Source: Conexibacter woesei DSM 14684 | GTDB taxonomy: Bacteria; Actinomycetota; Thermoleophilia; Solirubrobacterales; Solirubrobacteraceae | DNA length: 64,000 nt | Direction: 5' to 3' | NCBI RefSeq assembly: GCF_000025265.1 | Contig: NC_013739.1 | Coordinates: 3,696,001 to 3,760,000, forward strand | Shown here: positions 8,160-17,280 of the stretch, one piece after another | How the letters are laid out: each line of letters begins with the position of its first letter | How positions within the stretch are numbered: the stretch's first letter is position 1 | The notes under the pieces: generated by a model | What the model was told of the DNA's origin: nothing | Databases searched by the model: none | The model's input: only the letters and a program-made list of their open reading frames with translations | Program-made: the position numbers and the translations under genes

Positions 8160-8162
8160 ATT
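8157..8162 (+). promoter_or_regulatory. -10 element (TAGATT) of a probable leaderless promoter
   Basis: TAGATT overlaps the stop of the acyltransferase gene and ends six bases before the ATG at 8169. Confidence 0.35.
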
Positions 8163-8168
8163 GCAGGC

Positions 8169-8663
8169 ATGAGCACCGACCAGTCCGGTCCGCCGCGCGA
8201 CGGGAGCGACCACCGCGGCCTGCGCCGTCTCGGCGGCGGCCTGCTGGCGGTCGCGATCGGCCTCGGCGCCGTCATCCTGCTGCTGCTGTTCCTCAACTCG
8301 CGCGACGAGGCCGGCATCGACCCGGCGGCGGAGGACAAGGGCCCGGTGCCCGGCGTCCCGTTCGCCGGCGCCGCCGACCTGCTCGACGCCCAGCAGCTGA
8401 AGCTGCTGGCGGCCGGCGACGTCTACCTGCTGTACGCGACGCCGAGACCGCCCGCGGCGCTGCGCGCGCTGCAGGAGGAGCTGTCAGGACCGCCCGACCC
8501 GGCGCTGGAGGAGGCCGGGCAGGCCGTGATCCTGCAGCGCGACCGCTCGGTCGGCGGCATCACGGCGCTGGCGTGGAGACGCAGACTGGTGACGCAGGAC
8601 CCGGCCGACCCGGCGCTGGAGGCGTTCGCCTCCTACTGGCTCGGCCGCGGCGAGGCCGGCTGA
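8169..8663 (+). CDS. Single-pass membrane protein of unknown function
   Basis: The 164-residue protein has a short charged N-terminus, one strong transmembrane helix (about residues 19-41, LLAVAIGLGAVILLLLFL) and a soluble remainder predicted outside the cell. I recognise no family. The soluble part alternates short hydrophobic strands (VYLLYATPRPP, QAVILQRDRSVGGITALAW) that could form a small alpha/beta domain. It sits between the acyltransferase and nadE and has its own -10-like element overlapping the upstream stop. Confidence 0.7.
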   Translation: MSTDQSGPPRDGSDHRGLRRLGGGLLAVAIGLGAVILLLLFLNSRDEAGIDPAAEDKGPVPGVPFAGAADLLDAQQLKLLAAGDVYLLYATPRPPAALRALQEELSGPPDPALEEAGQAVILQRDRSVGGITALAWRRRLVTQDPADPALEAFASYWLGRGEAG

Positions 8664-8712
8664 GCCGCGCCGAGCCTCCGCTGCGGCGGGCGCCCCTGCG
8701 ATCATGCCGCCC

Positions 8713-10467
8713 ATGTCCACGCCCCCAGGCCCCCTTCGGCTGGCGCTCTGCCAGATGAATGCGACCGTCGGCGACATCGCCGGCAACGAGCGCAAGATCA
8801 GCGACGGCATCGCCGCGGCGCGCGGCCAGCAGGCCGAGCTGGTGCTGTTCCCCGAGCTGGCGCTGACCGGCTACCCGCCGGAGGACCTGCTGCTGAAGGA
8901 GCACTTCCTGCAGGACACGCGCAGGGCGCTCGACCGCCTCGCGGCGGAGACGCACGGGATCGTCGCGCTCGTCGGCTTCCCGGAGCGCGACGACGACGTC
9001 TACAACGCGCTGGCGGTGCTCGCCGACGGCGCCGTCCAGGGGATATACCGCAAGAACTACCTGCCCAACTACGGCGTCTTCGACGAGCAGCGCTACTTCG
9101 CCACGGGCGACGGCGGCGCGTTGATCGAGGTCGGCGAGGTGAAGATCGGGCTGACGATCTGCGAGGACATATGGGAGCCCGGCGCACCGGCCTCCGACGA
9201 GGCGTACGCGGGCGCCTCGGTGATCGTCAACCTCAGCGCCTCCCCGTACCACGCCGGCAAGGCGGTCGAGCGCGAGCGGATGCTGATCCAGCGCGCGCGC
9301 GACTCGATGTGCGTCGTCGCGTTCTGCGGGCTGGTCGGCGGCCAGGACGAGCTGGTCTTCGACGGCCACTCGCTCGTCGTCGACCACCGCGGCGAGGTGA
9401 TCGCGCGCGCCGGCCAGTTCACCGAGGAGCTGCTGGTCGCGACCGTCGACCCGCTCGCCCCGCGCACCTACCGGCTGCGCGACGCGCGCCACCGCGCCGC
9501 GGGCCGCGATGCGAGACCGGTCCCGACGATCGCGCGGCTGGAGCTGCCTGAGACGCCCGCCGACGACGAGCACCCGCTCACCCGCGGCCCGATCGCGCCG
9601 CTGCTGGAGCCGACCGCTGAGGTCTACACCGCGCTCGTCTGCGGCCTGCGCGACTACGTCCGCAAGAACGGCTTCGACCGCGTCGTGCTCGGCCTCTCGG
9701 GCGGCGTCGACTCTGCACTGGTCGCCTGCGTCGCGGTCGACGCGCTCGGCCCCGACGGCGTCGCCGTCGCGGTGATGCCGTCGCCGTACTCCTCGCAGGA
9801 GACGCAGGCCGACGCGCGCCAGCTCGCCGACAACCTCGGCGTCGAGCGCTACGAGTTCAACATCCAGCCGGCGATGCGCGCGTACGCCTCGACGCTCGCC
9901 GACACGTTCGCCGGCCGCAAGCCGGACCTGACGGAGGAGAACCTGCAGGCGCGCATCCGCGGCAACCTGCTGATGGCGCTGTCGAACAAGTTCGGCTGGC
10001 TCGTGCTCGCGACCGGGAACAAGTCGGAGATGTCGGTCGGCTACTCGACCCTCTACGGCGACCTCGCCGGCGGCTTCGCCGTGATCAAGGACTGCCCGAA
10101 GCTGCGCGTCTACGAGCTGACCCGCTACCGCGACGCGCTCGCGCGCGAGACGACCGGCAGAGAGCTGGTCCCGGCGATGATCATCGACCGCCCCCCGAGC
10201 GCCGAGCTGCGGCCCGACCAGAAGGACGAGGACTCGCTGCCCCCCTACGCCGTCCTCGACCCGATCCTCGACGGCTACGTCGAGCAGGACCTCGGCCGCG
10301 ACCAGCTGATCCTGCGCGGCTTCCGCGAGCAGGACGTCGACAAGGTGATCGCGCTCGTCGACCGTGCCGAGTACAAGCGCCGCCAGGCCCCACCCGGCAT
10401 CAAGATCACCAGCCGCGCCTTCGGCCGCGACCGCCGCGTCCCGATCACGAACAAGTACCGAGGGTAG
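8713..10467 (+). CDS. nadE: Glutamine-dependent NAD+ synthetase
   Basis: This enzyme amidates deamido-NAD+ using ammonia from its own glutaminase domain, the last step of NAD synthesis. The N-terminal nitrilase-type domain shows the Glu-Lys-Cys triad contexts (LFPELALTGYPPED, YRKNYLPNYGVFDE, LTICEDIWEPG). The C-terminal synthetase has the P-loop-like GLSGGVDSALVA, the substrate segment LATGNKSEMSVGYSTLYGD, and KITSRAFGRDRR at the end. The length is typical of the two-domain actinobacterial type. ATG at 8704 (three residues longer) is also possible; I prefer 8713 because GATCAT lies seven bases upstream, matching the leaderless pattern of neighbouring genes. Confidence 0.95.
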   Translation: MSTPPGPLRLALCQMNATVGDIAGNERKISDGIAAARGQQAELVLFPELALTGYPPEDLLLKEHFLQDTRRALDRLAAETHGIVALVGFPERDDDVYNALAVLADGAVQGIYRKNYLPNYGVFDEQRYFATGDGGALIEVGEVKIGLTICEDIWEPGAPASDEAYAGASVIVNLSASPYHAGKAVERERMLIQRARDSMCVVAFCGLVGGQDELVFDGHSLVVDHRGEVIARAGQFTEELLVATVDPLAPRTYRLRDARHRAAGRDARPVPTIARLELPETPADDEHPLTRGPIAPLLEPTAEVYTALVCGLRDYVRKNGFDRVVLGLSGGVDSALVACVAVDALGPDGVAVAVMPSPYSSQETQADARQLADNLGVERYEFNIQPAMRAYASTLADTFAGRKPDLTEENLQARIRGNLLMALSNKFGWLVLATGNKSEMSVGYSTLYGDLAGGFAVIKDCPKLRVYELTRYRDALARETTGRELVPAMIIDRPPSAELRPDQKDEDSLPPYAVLDPILDGYVEQDLGRDQLILRGFREQDVDKVIALVDRAEYKRRQAPPGIKITSRAFGRDRRVPITNKYRG

Positions 10468-10518
10468 GCGGCGGGGAGGAGCGCGTCGCCGCACGCGGGG
10501 CGCGTGATCGACCACGTT

Positions 10519-10557
10519 GTCCTGGGTTGGTGTCGCAGAGCGACATCAAGCCAGGAC
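10519..10557. repeat. 39-nt nested palindromic element, copy 1
   Basis: Outer arms GTCCTGG (10519-10525) and CCAGGAC (10551-10557) enclose an inner hairpin TGTCGC-AGA-GCGACA (10531-10545). A related element lies in opposite orientation at 63707-63745, with the 13-base core TCGCAGAGCGACA identical and about 80% identity overall. Both copies are intergenic and downstream of a plus-strand enzyme gene. Confidence 0.6.
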
Positions 10558-10561
10558 GGTT

Positions 10562-10578
10562 CCCGTCTCCAAGACGGG
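10562..10578 (+). terminator. Probable terminator hairpin downstream of nadE
   Basis: CCCGTCT (10562-10568), three-base loop CCA, AGACGGG (10572-10578): a perfect seven-base-pair hairpin about 95 bases after the nadE stop, immediately following the palindromic element. Confidence 0.45.
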
Positions 10579-10610
10579 CGGACGGGGCGTCCTGGATCGA
10601 GTCAGCCCGG

Positions 10611-10790
10611 CTAGCGCCGCGCCGCGTAGCGCGTCGTCGCCATGTGCAGCCCGACGGCGGTCGCGAAGCCGCCGGCGAGGGCGATCGCGAGGCAGGCGTA
10701 GATCGGGACGGCGTCCTGCAGCAGCTCGGTGAGCCCGATCGCCGCGACGATACCGCCGAAGCGGACGATGAGGGAAGGCGACGTTCGCAT
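10611..10790 (-). CDS. Small (59-residue) hypothetical membrane protein
   Basis: Reading from ATG at 10790 gives MRTSPSLIVRFGGIVAAIGL, a polar turn, then a second hydrophobic stretch (IYACLAIALAGGFATAVGLHMA) and a basic end RYAARR. Two helices with a short loop and a positive-inside C-terminus are plausible for a small membrane protein. The GC3-rich codon use agrees with real genes here. No homologue is recognised, and it is short enough that chance cannot be excluded. Confidence 0.45.
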   Translation of the reverse strand: MRTSPSLIVRFGGIVAAIGLTELLQDAVPIYACLAIALAGGFATAVGLHMATTRYAARR

Positions 10791-10852
10791 CGGCGGAGTG
10801 TCGCAGGCCGCGGGCCGTCGGGAGCGGCGGCGGCGGCCGGGAGCGGCCGGCG

Positions 10853-10884
10853 GAGCGGGGCGCGATGACGGACGCGCCCCGCTC
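10853..10884 (-). terminator. Terminator hairpin downstream of ald
   Basis: Arms 10853-10864 and 10873-10884 are perfect 12-base reverse complements around an eight-base loop ATGACGGA. They lie 44 bases beyond the ald stop in its direction of transcription. No other feature is seen between 10791 and 10927. Confidence 0.6.
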
Positions 10885-10927
10885 GTTGGGCCTGGGCTCG
10901 CTCCAGGTTCAGGCGGCTGCGCCTGCG

Positions 10928-12013
10928 CTACGCCGCGACGGGCGTCAGCAGCTCGGCCAGCGTGATCTCGCCGGCCTTCGTGTTGAGGCCCGCGGCGAGG
11001 CGCGGGTCGCTCTCCAGCGCCGCCTCGACGCCGCGGTCGGCGAGGATGCGGATGTACGGCATCGTCGCGTTCGTCAGCGCGCGCGTCGAGGTCGCCGGGA
11101 CGGCACCCGGCATGTTCGCGACGCAGTAGTGCAGGACGTCGTCGACGACGTAGGTCGGCTCGTCGTGCGTCGTCGCTCTCGACGTGACGGCGCAGCCGCC
11201 CTGGTCGATCGCCACGTCGACTATCACCGAGCGCGAGCGCATCTTGCCGAGCAGCTCCTGCGTGATCAGCTTCGGCGCGGCGGCGCCGGCGATCAGGACG
11301 GCGCCGATCACGACATCGGCGTTCGTGACCTCCTCCTCCAGCGAGAGCGGATCCGACATCAGGACGCGGATGCGGCCGTCGAAGCGGTCCTCCAGCTCGC
11401 GCAGGCGGCGCGGGTTGCGCTCGAGGATCGTCACCTCGGCGCCCATGCCGGCCGCGACGCGCGCCGCGTTGAAGCCGACGACGCCGCCGCCGATCACGAC
11501 GACACGTGCGGGGGCGACGCCGGGCGCGCCGCCGATCAGGACGCCGCGACCGCCGAGCGGGTGCTGCAGGAAGTACGCACCGGCCTGGCCGGCGAGGCGG
11601 CCGGCGATCTCGCTCATCGGCGCCAGCAGGGGCAGCGAGCCGTCGGTCTCGGTGACGGTCTCGTAGGCGATGCCGGTCGTCTTGGCGGCGACGAGCGCGT
11701 CGGTCAGCGCCGGCGCGGCGGCGAGGTGGAGGTAGGTGAAGAGCGCGGTGTCCTCGCTCAGCAGGCCGTACTCGGAGGCGATCGGCTCCTTGACCTTCAG
11801 CATCAGGTCGACGTCGCCCCAGACGTCGGCCGCGTTCGGCGCGAGCTTCGCGCCTGCCGCCGTGTACGCCTCGTCGCCGAAGCCCGAGCCGACGCCGGCA
11901 CCGGCCTGCACGAGCACGTCATGACCTGCGCCGACCAGCTCCGCCGCGCCCGCGGGCGTCAGCGCGACGCGCCGCTCGGACGGCTTGATCTCCGTGACAA
12001 CGCCAACCTGCAT
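10928..12013 (-). CDS. ald: Alanine dehydrogenase
   Basis: The 361-residue enzyme reversibly deaminates L-alanine to pyruvate with NAD+. It carries the family N-terminus VGVVTEIKPSERRVALTPAG with catalytic Arg and Lys residues, MLKVKEPIASEYG with the pyruvate-binding Lys, the Rossmann GGGVVGFNAA (about residue 177) and the VDVAIDQGGC signature. The start at ATG 12013 is supported by GGAGG about eight bases upstream and by standard family length. A PucR-type regulator is transcribed divergently 172 bases away, the same arrangement as ald with its PucR-family activator AdeR in Bacillus, so inducible alanine use is likely. Confidence 0.95.
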   Translation of the reverse strand: MQVGVVTEIKPSERRVALTPAGAAELVGAGHDVLVQAGAGVGSGFGDEAYTAAGAKLAPNAADVWGDVDLMLKVKEPIASEYGLLSEDTALFTYLHLAAAPALTDALVAAKTTGIAYETVTETDGSLPLLAPMSEIAGRLAGQAGAYFLQHPLGGRGVLIGGAPGVAPARVVVIGGGVVGFNAARVAAGMGAEVTILERNPRRLRELEDRFDGRIRVLMSDPLSLEEEVTNADVVIGAVLIAGAAAPKLITQELLGKMRSRSVIVDVAIDQGGCAVTSRATTHDEPTYVVDDVLHYCVANMPGAVPATSTRALTNATMPYIRILADRGVEAALESDPRLAAGLNTKAGEITLAELLTPVAA

Positions 12014-12154
12014 GTGCCCAACCTCCGTCATCGGCGACGGGCCACGCAGGGGCCGCCGCACAGCTCGTGCATATCGCGCCCAAGCGTCGCGCCCGGCCGA
12101 GGTCGCCGCAGGAGGACGAACCGTCGCATGCTGCGCCAAGACTGCGGACGTTCT

Positions 12155-12175
12155 GTCGCAGGTCTGATGTGCGAC
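12155..12175. promoter_or_regulatory. Inverted repeat in the ald-pucR intergenic region (candidate operator)
   Basis: GTCGCA (12155-12160) and TGCGAC (12170-12175) form an inverted repeat with a nine-base spacer, and GTCGCA occurs again at 12123-12128. The spacing suits a dimeric regulator such as the adjacent PucR protein. The rest of the 172-base gap shows nothing else I can identify. Confidence 0.3.
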
Positions 12176-12185
12176 CCTGAACGCC

Positions 12186-13817
12186 ATGGCCGCGGCGTCC
12201 TCCCCCTCCCCCGGCGACCTGCCGCCGCGCATAACGGTGGCCCAGGCGCTCGCGCTGCCCGCCGTCCAGCAGGGCCTGCCGGTCGTCGTCGCCGGCGAGC
12301 GCAACCTCGACCGCCCGATCCGCTGGGTCCACGCCGGCGAGGTCTCCTACATCGCCTCGGTGCTGCTCGGCGGCGAGCTGCTGCTGACGACCGGCATGGG
12401 GATCGGCCGCAGACCGGCCGAGCAGCGCCGCTTCGTGCAGGAGCTGGACGAGGCCGGCGCCGCCGCGCTCTGCGTCGAGCTCGGCGGCGCGCTCGACGAC
12501 CTGCCGCCCGCGCTCGTGCGCGAGGCCGAGCAGCGCGGCCTGCCGCTCGTCGCGTTCCGCCGCGACGTCAGGTTCATCCCGGTCACCGAGGCGATCCACA
12601 CCGAGCTGGTCAACAGCCGCTACGCGGTGCTGCAGCGCTGCGACGAGATCCACCGCCGCCTGACCGAGGTCGTGCTCGACGGCGAGGGGATCCCGGAGGT
12701 CCTGCGCGTGCTCGCCGAGACGCTCGCGACGCCGGTCGTGCTGGAGGGCGCGCGCGGCCGCGTGCTCGCGCACGCCGTCCCGGCCGGCGACGCGCGCGGC
12801 GAGGACGCGCTCGACGCGTGGGCCTCCACGCGCGGGCGCGACGCCGCCGGCGGCGCGCCGTGGCGCGCGGGGATCGCGGCGCCCGTCCCGCTCGGCCGCG
12901 GCGCGCCCGGCCGGCTCGTCGTGCTGCCGGTGACCGACCCGCTCGACGAGCTGGCGCGGCTCGTGCTCGACCGCGCCGCCGGCCTCGTCGCGCTGTCGCT
13001 CCAGCGCAGCCGGCAGGAGGAGGAGCTGTTGGCGCGCGAGCGCGGCTCGTTCCTGCTCAGCCTCTCCGGCGGCCGCATCGCGACCGCGGCGGCGCGCCGC
13101 CAGGCGGAGCTGATCGGCTTCGCGCCGGCCTCAGGGCTGCTGCTCGGGCTCGCCGCCGAGACGGCGGCGCCGGTCGAGCCGGCCGAGTGGAGCCTCGTGC
13201 TGCGCGACGCGCAGGTCGAGCTGGAGGGCCGCGGCGCCGCGGCGCTCGTCGGACAGCGCGAGCACCCCGGTCAGCTGCTGGCGCTCGTCGCGCTGCACGA
13301 GCAGGCCGAGCGCGACGCGACCGCCGCGCTGGCGGCGGCGGCGCTGCGGACGGCGGCGACGCGCCGGATCGGCGGCGCCGAGCTGGTCGTCGCGGTCGGC
13401 CGGGCGGCCGGCTGGGACGCGATCGGCAGCGAGCTGCGGTTCGCCGCCGAGGGCGCGGCGAGCGCCGGGCCGCTGCCCGCGGCGGCGTGGTACGACGCGC
13501 GCACGCTGGAGCTGCAGCGACTGCTGTGGCGCTGGCGCGAGGACCGCGAGCTGGCGGCGCTCGTGCAGCGGCGCCTGGGGCCGCTCGTCGCCCACGACCG
13601 CAGACGCAGACACCAGCTGCTGCCGACGCTCGAAGCGCTCTGCGCGCACGGCGGCCACAAGGCCGAGACGGCGCGCGCGCTGCACCTCAACCGGCAGGCG
13701 CTCTACCACCGCCTCGACCGGATCGAGCAGCTGCTCGGCGCCGACCTGTCCGACGCGCAGGAACTGCTGACGCTGCACCTCGCGGTCGAGGCGCGACGCT
13801 ACGTCGAGCGCGACTGA
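12186..13817 (+). CDS. PucR-family transcriptional regulator, AdeR-like
   Basis: This 543-residue protein has the N-terminal PucR ligand-sensing domain (about residues 15-140, with LLTTGMGIG and LCVELGGALDDLPPALV), a GAF-like/central region and a C-terminal PucR-type helix-turn-helix (about 480-540: THAL-like LCAHGGHKAETARALHLNRQALYHRLDRIEQLLG). Such proteins activate catabolic genes for purines or amino acids. Its divergent placement beside ald makes alanine dehydrogenase the probable target. The sensing ligand cannot be told from sequence. Confidence 0.88.
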   Translation: MAAASSPSPGDLPPRITVAQALALPAVQQGLPVVVAGERNLDRPIRWVHAGEVSYIASVLLGGELLLTTGMGIGRRPAEQRRFVQELDEAGAAALCVELGGALDDLPPALVREAEQRGLPLVAFRRDVRFIPVTEAIHTELVNSRYAVLQRCDEIHRRLTEVVLDGEGIPEVLRVLAETLATPVVLEGARGRVLAHAVPAGDARGEDALDAWASTRGRDAAGGAPWRAGIAAPVPLGRGAPGRLVVLPVTDPLDELARLVLDRAAGLVALSLQRSRQEEELLARERGSFLLSLSGGRIATAAARRQAELIGFAPASGLLLGLAAETAAPVEPAEWSLVLRDAQVELEGRGAAALVGQREHPGQLLALVALHEQAERDATAALAAAALRTAATRRIGGAELVVAVGRAAGWDAIGSELRFAAEGAASAGPLPAAAWYDARTLELQRLLWRWREDRELAALVQRRLGPLVAHDRRRRHQLLPTLEALCAHGGHKAETARALHLNRQALYHRLDRIEQLLGADLSDAQELLTLHLAVEARRYVERD

Positions 13818-13869
13818 GCGCCCGTCCGCGGCGCTCGCCCGCGGCCGCGCTCAGTCCGCGCGGTGCCGC

Positions 13870-14277
13870 TCAGCTCGCGCGCGGGGCGCGCACCGCGATC
13901 GTCATGCGCGTGACGGCGCAAAGGCGGTCGGCGTCGTCACGCACCTCGCACTCCCAGATCCACGTTGTCGAACCGCGGTGGATCGCTCTCGCGCTCACGT
14001 TGATGTGGCCCTCGGTGATCGGGCGGATGAAGCTCGTCTGGTTCGACAGGCCCATCGCGTGCATGCCGTCTCTGCTGACGCCGAGGAACGTGCCGAGCGA
14101 GGCGAGCGTCTCCGCGACGCTTGCGTAGACGCCGCCGTGGACGAGGCCGAACGGCTGCAGCAGCTCGGGCTTCACAGGTATGCGAGCGCGCATCTCGCCG
14201 TCGCCGTGCAGCAGCTCCTCGTAGCCGAGGAGCGAATCGAAGCCGCTTTCAGAGGGAGGAAGGGGTCTGAGGCTCAC
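13870..14277 (-). CDS. PaaI-type hot-dog thioesterase
   Basis: A 135-residue single hot-dog domain of the PaaI/YbgC-like acyl-CoA thioesterase family. The helix-opening motif HGGVYASVAETLAS (about residues 47-60) carries the usual substrate-proximal residues, followed by strands FIRPITEGHINVSARAIHRG and WECEVRD. It would hydrolyse an acyl-CoA; the natural substrate is unknown. The start is GTG at 14277. It is transcribed divergently from the next gene with only 29 bases between the start codons. Confidence 0.82.
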   Translation of the reverse strand: MSLRPLPPSESGFDSLLGYEELLHGDGEMRARIPVKPELLQPFGLVHGGVYASVAETLASLGTFLGVSRDGMHAMGLSNQTSFIRPITEGHINVSARAIHRGSTTWIWECEVRDDADRLCAVTRMTIAVRAPRAS

Positions 14278-14288
14278 GGCGCGGCACG

Positions 14289-14298
14289 ATAGTACGCT
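14289..14298. promoter_or_regulatory. Overlapping divergent -10 elements (ATAGTACGCT)
   Basis: On the minus strand TACTAT precedes the thioesterase GTG by 11 bases; on the plus strand TACGCT (14293-14298) precedes the ATG at 14307 by eight bases. The two -10 elements share the bases TA, suggesting a bidirectional promoter. Confidence 0.35.
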
Positions 14299-14306
14299 TG
14301 GCGGAG

Positions 14307-15422
14307 ATGAGCGCTGCCTTCGAGACGCTTCCCCCTGACCAGCGCGCCGTCCTCCAGCTGATTCTCAAGCAGGGCCGCGGCTACGCCGACCTGTCCGGTC
14401 TGCTCAAGATCGACGAGGCAGCCGTGCGCGCCCGCGCGCACGCCGGACTGGACGCGCTCGTGCCCAACGGCGCCGGCGCCGCGTTGACGCCCGAGCGCCG
14501 CGGCCAGATCGCCGACTACCTGCTCGGTCAGCAGAGCGACGCTGATCGCGCCACGACCGTCCAGCACTTGGAGGACTCTCGCGCCGCCCGCCGCTGGGCC
14601 GGCGCGCTGCACGCCGAGCTCGCGCCGGTCGCGAGCGGCGAGCTGCCCCAGATCCCCGGCGCCGCCCGCAACGGCGCCACGCCCCCGGCGGCCGCTGCCG
14701 CCCCGCCCGCGCCCGCCGACGCGCCCGCTCCCACCGACGTCGCGCCGTCCACGCCGGACGCCGACGCCGGCGACGACACGGACGCCGCCGGCGCCCCCGC
14801 TCCGGAGCCGGCGGCCCCCGCTGCCTCCTCCACCCCTCCGCGCGCGCCCCGCGAGCGCAGCCGCACGACCGCGGGCGGCGGACCGTCCAGGCTCGGCGGG
14901 ATGCTGCTGCTCGGCGGCGTCGCAGTGCTCGTCGCGGTCGTGCTGATCGTCGTGCTGAGCAACGGCGGCGACGATGACGGCGGCTCCGAGACGCCGGCGG
15001 CGCAGACGCAGCAGCAGAGAACGACCGGCGACAGAGCAGGACAGGAGCCGACCGTCCTGCAGCAGGTCAACCTGAACCCGCCGGGCGGCGGCGAATCGCC
15101 CGTCGGCGTCGCCTTCATCATGGTCCAGGACCAGAGACCGGTCGTCGCGGTCCAGGTCCAGAGAATCGAGCCCAACGGCCAGGCCGACATCTACGCCGCC
15201 TGGCTGCGCGCGAGAGGCAGCGGCAGAGCCCGCTTCCTCGGCTACGTGCCCAACCAGGTCGGCAGAGACGGCGCCTTCACGGTCAGCTCGGCGCTGCCGA
15301 GAGACACCGCGCGCTACGACGAGGTGCTCGTCTCGCGCGAGTCGATCACAAGCAGAACGACCCCGAGCGCGCCCGCGCAGGTCGTCCTGCAGGGCACGCT
15401 CAGAGTCAACAGAAACGGCTAG
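14307..15422 (+). CDS. Membrane-anchored protein: sigma-70 region 4-like N-terminus, extracytoplasmic C-terminal domain
   Basis: Residues 1-50 read like sigma region 4 (AAFETLPPDQRAVLQLILKQ, GYADLSGLLKIDEAAVRARAHAGLDAL). Then comes a helical segment with an ADYLLG and HLEDSRAARRW pattern resembling anti-sigma/zinc-finger-like helices, an Ala/Pro-rich linker (about 115-190), one transmembrane helix (about 196-217, MLLLGGVAVLVAVVLIVVL) and a beta-rich outer domain (about 255-371) of the kind seen in RskA-type anti-sigma factors. The layout suggests signalling across the membrane, with the HTH part in the cytosol. I prefer ATG 14307 to TTG 14298. AGA codons dominate in the outer domain. Confidence 0.75.
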   Translation: MSAAFETLPPDQRAVLQLILKQGRGYADLSGLLKIDEAAVRARAHAGLDALVPNGAGAALTPERRGQIADYLLGQQSDADRATTVQHLEDSRAARRWAGALHAELAPVASGELPQIPGAARNGATPPAAAAAPPAPADAPAPTDVAPSTPDADAGDDTDAAGAPAPEPAAPAASSTPPRAPRERSRTTAGGGPSRLGGMLLLGGVAVLVAVVLIVVLSNGGDDDGGSETPAAQTQQQRTTGDRAGQEPTVLQQVNLNPPGGGESPVGVAFIMVQDQRPVVAVQVQRIEPNGQADIYAAWLRARGSGRARFLGYVPNQVGRDGAFTVSSALPRDTARYDEVLVSRESITSRTTPSAPAQVVLQGTLRVNRNG

Positions 15423-15425
15423 GGC

Positions 15426-15446
15426 GGCGCGGCCCAGGGCCGCGCC
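15426..15446. terminator. GC-rich hairpin between convergent genes
   Basis: GGCGCGGCCC (15426-15435) and GGGCCGCGCC (15437-15446) are exact reverse complements; with the innermost pairs open it forms a stable 8-9 bp stem four bases after one stop and 18 bases from the other. It can serve both convergent genes. Confidence 0.6.
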
Positions 15447-15464
15447 GGCCGTGTCCCGGTCTGC

Positions 15465-16091
<627 letters not shown>

Positions 16092-16139
16092 TCATTTTAG
16101 TGTGGTTCTGCAAGGCGCTGGCGACCGCTGCTGCGATTC

Positions 16140-16154
16140 GTGAAGAGCCTTCAC
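16140..16154 (-). terminator. Short hairpin between the two secreted paralogues
   Basis: GTGAAG (16140-16145) and CTTCAC (16149-16154) pair around a three-base loop, 14 bases downstream of the first paralogue's stop. The adjacent 16080-16130 stretch is AT-rich (TAAAAT on the minus strand) and probably holds the promoter of the second paralogue. Confidence 0.35.
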
Positions 16155-16167
16155 TATGTCACCTGCG

Positions 16168-16794
<627 letters not shown>

Positions 16795-16818
16795 CTACTT
16801 CTAACCGGTGCGTCGCCG

Positions 16819-17280
16819 CTACTGCCCGGCGGGCGCCGGCGCGACGGCGTCCGCGAGGCCGTCGAGCGCCTCGCCGAGCTGTCGCTTCGCCGCGCCCTTG
16901 AAGAGGAACGGGGCCAGGCGCGACCAGCCGCGCAGGCGCTGGCGCAGCTCGACCGCGATCTCGGTGCTGCCGGAGTCGTCACCGGCCGGCGTGAGCGTGA
17001 AGGTCGTGATCGCCTCGTCGAGCAGCCGCTCGAACGGCGAGCCCTTCAGCTCCTGGGACCACTGCAGCAGCTCTTCCTCCTCACGCGCCAGGATGCGGAA
17101 GTCCGCCCGCACGCCCTTGCCTCTCGCGGTGCCGAGCACCTGCGTGAAGCGGTCGAGGTCGACGCCCTCGATCCGCCGCACGCGCGGCCACCAGCGAGCC
17201 TGGTGGTACGGATCGTTGAGGATCGCCCAGACGTCGGCCGGCGCGGCCGGCAGCGTGCGCCGCAGACGCGTCGTCGGCAC
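16819..17280 (-). CDS. SRPBCC (START/polyketide cyclase-like) family protein
   Basis: The 153-residue protein shows the helix-grip fold pattern of the SRPBCC superfamily: an opening strand RRTLPAAPADVWAILNDPYHQARWWPRV, a central beta region and a long C-terminal helix (FKGAAKRQLGEALDGLADAV). Such proteins bind hydrophobic ligands in a cavity; the ligand here is unknown. I place the start at GTG 17280, which shares one base with the apt stop codon (TAGTG), so it is the last gene of the rsiG-FHA-merR-apt operon. Confidence 0.8.
   Translation of the reverse strand: MPTTRLRRTLPAAPADVWAILNDPYHQARWWPRVRRIEGVDLDRFTQVLGTARGKGVRADFRILAREEEELLQWSQELKGSPFERLLDEAITTFTLTPAGDDSGSTEIAVELRQRLRGWSRLAPFLFKGAAKRQLGEALDGLADAVAPAPAGQ

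Noticed and set aside
10865..14128. 1087-codon plus-strand frame through ald and pucR
   Set aside because: It covers two genes with clear family motifs in other frames, has no domain of its own and is a typical high-GC spurious frame.
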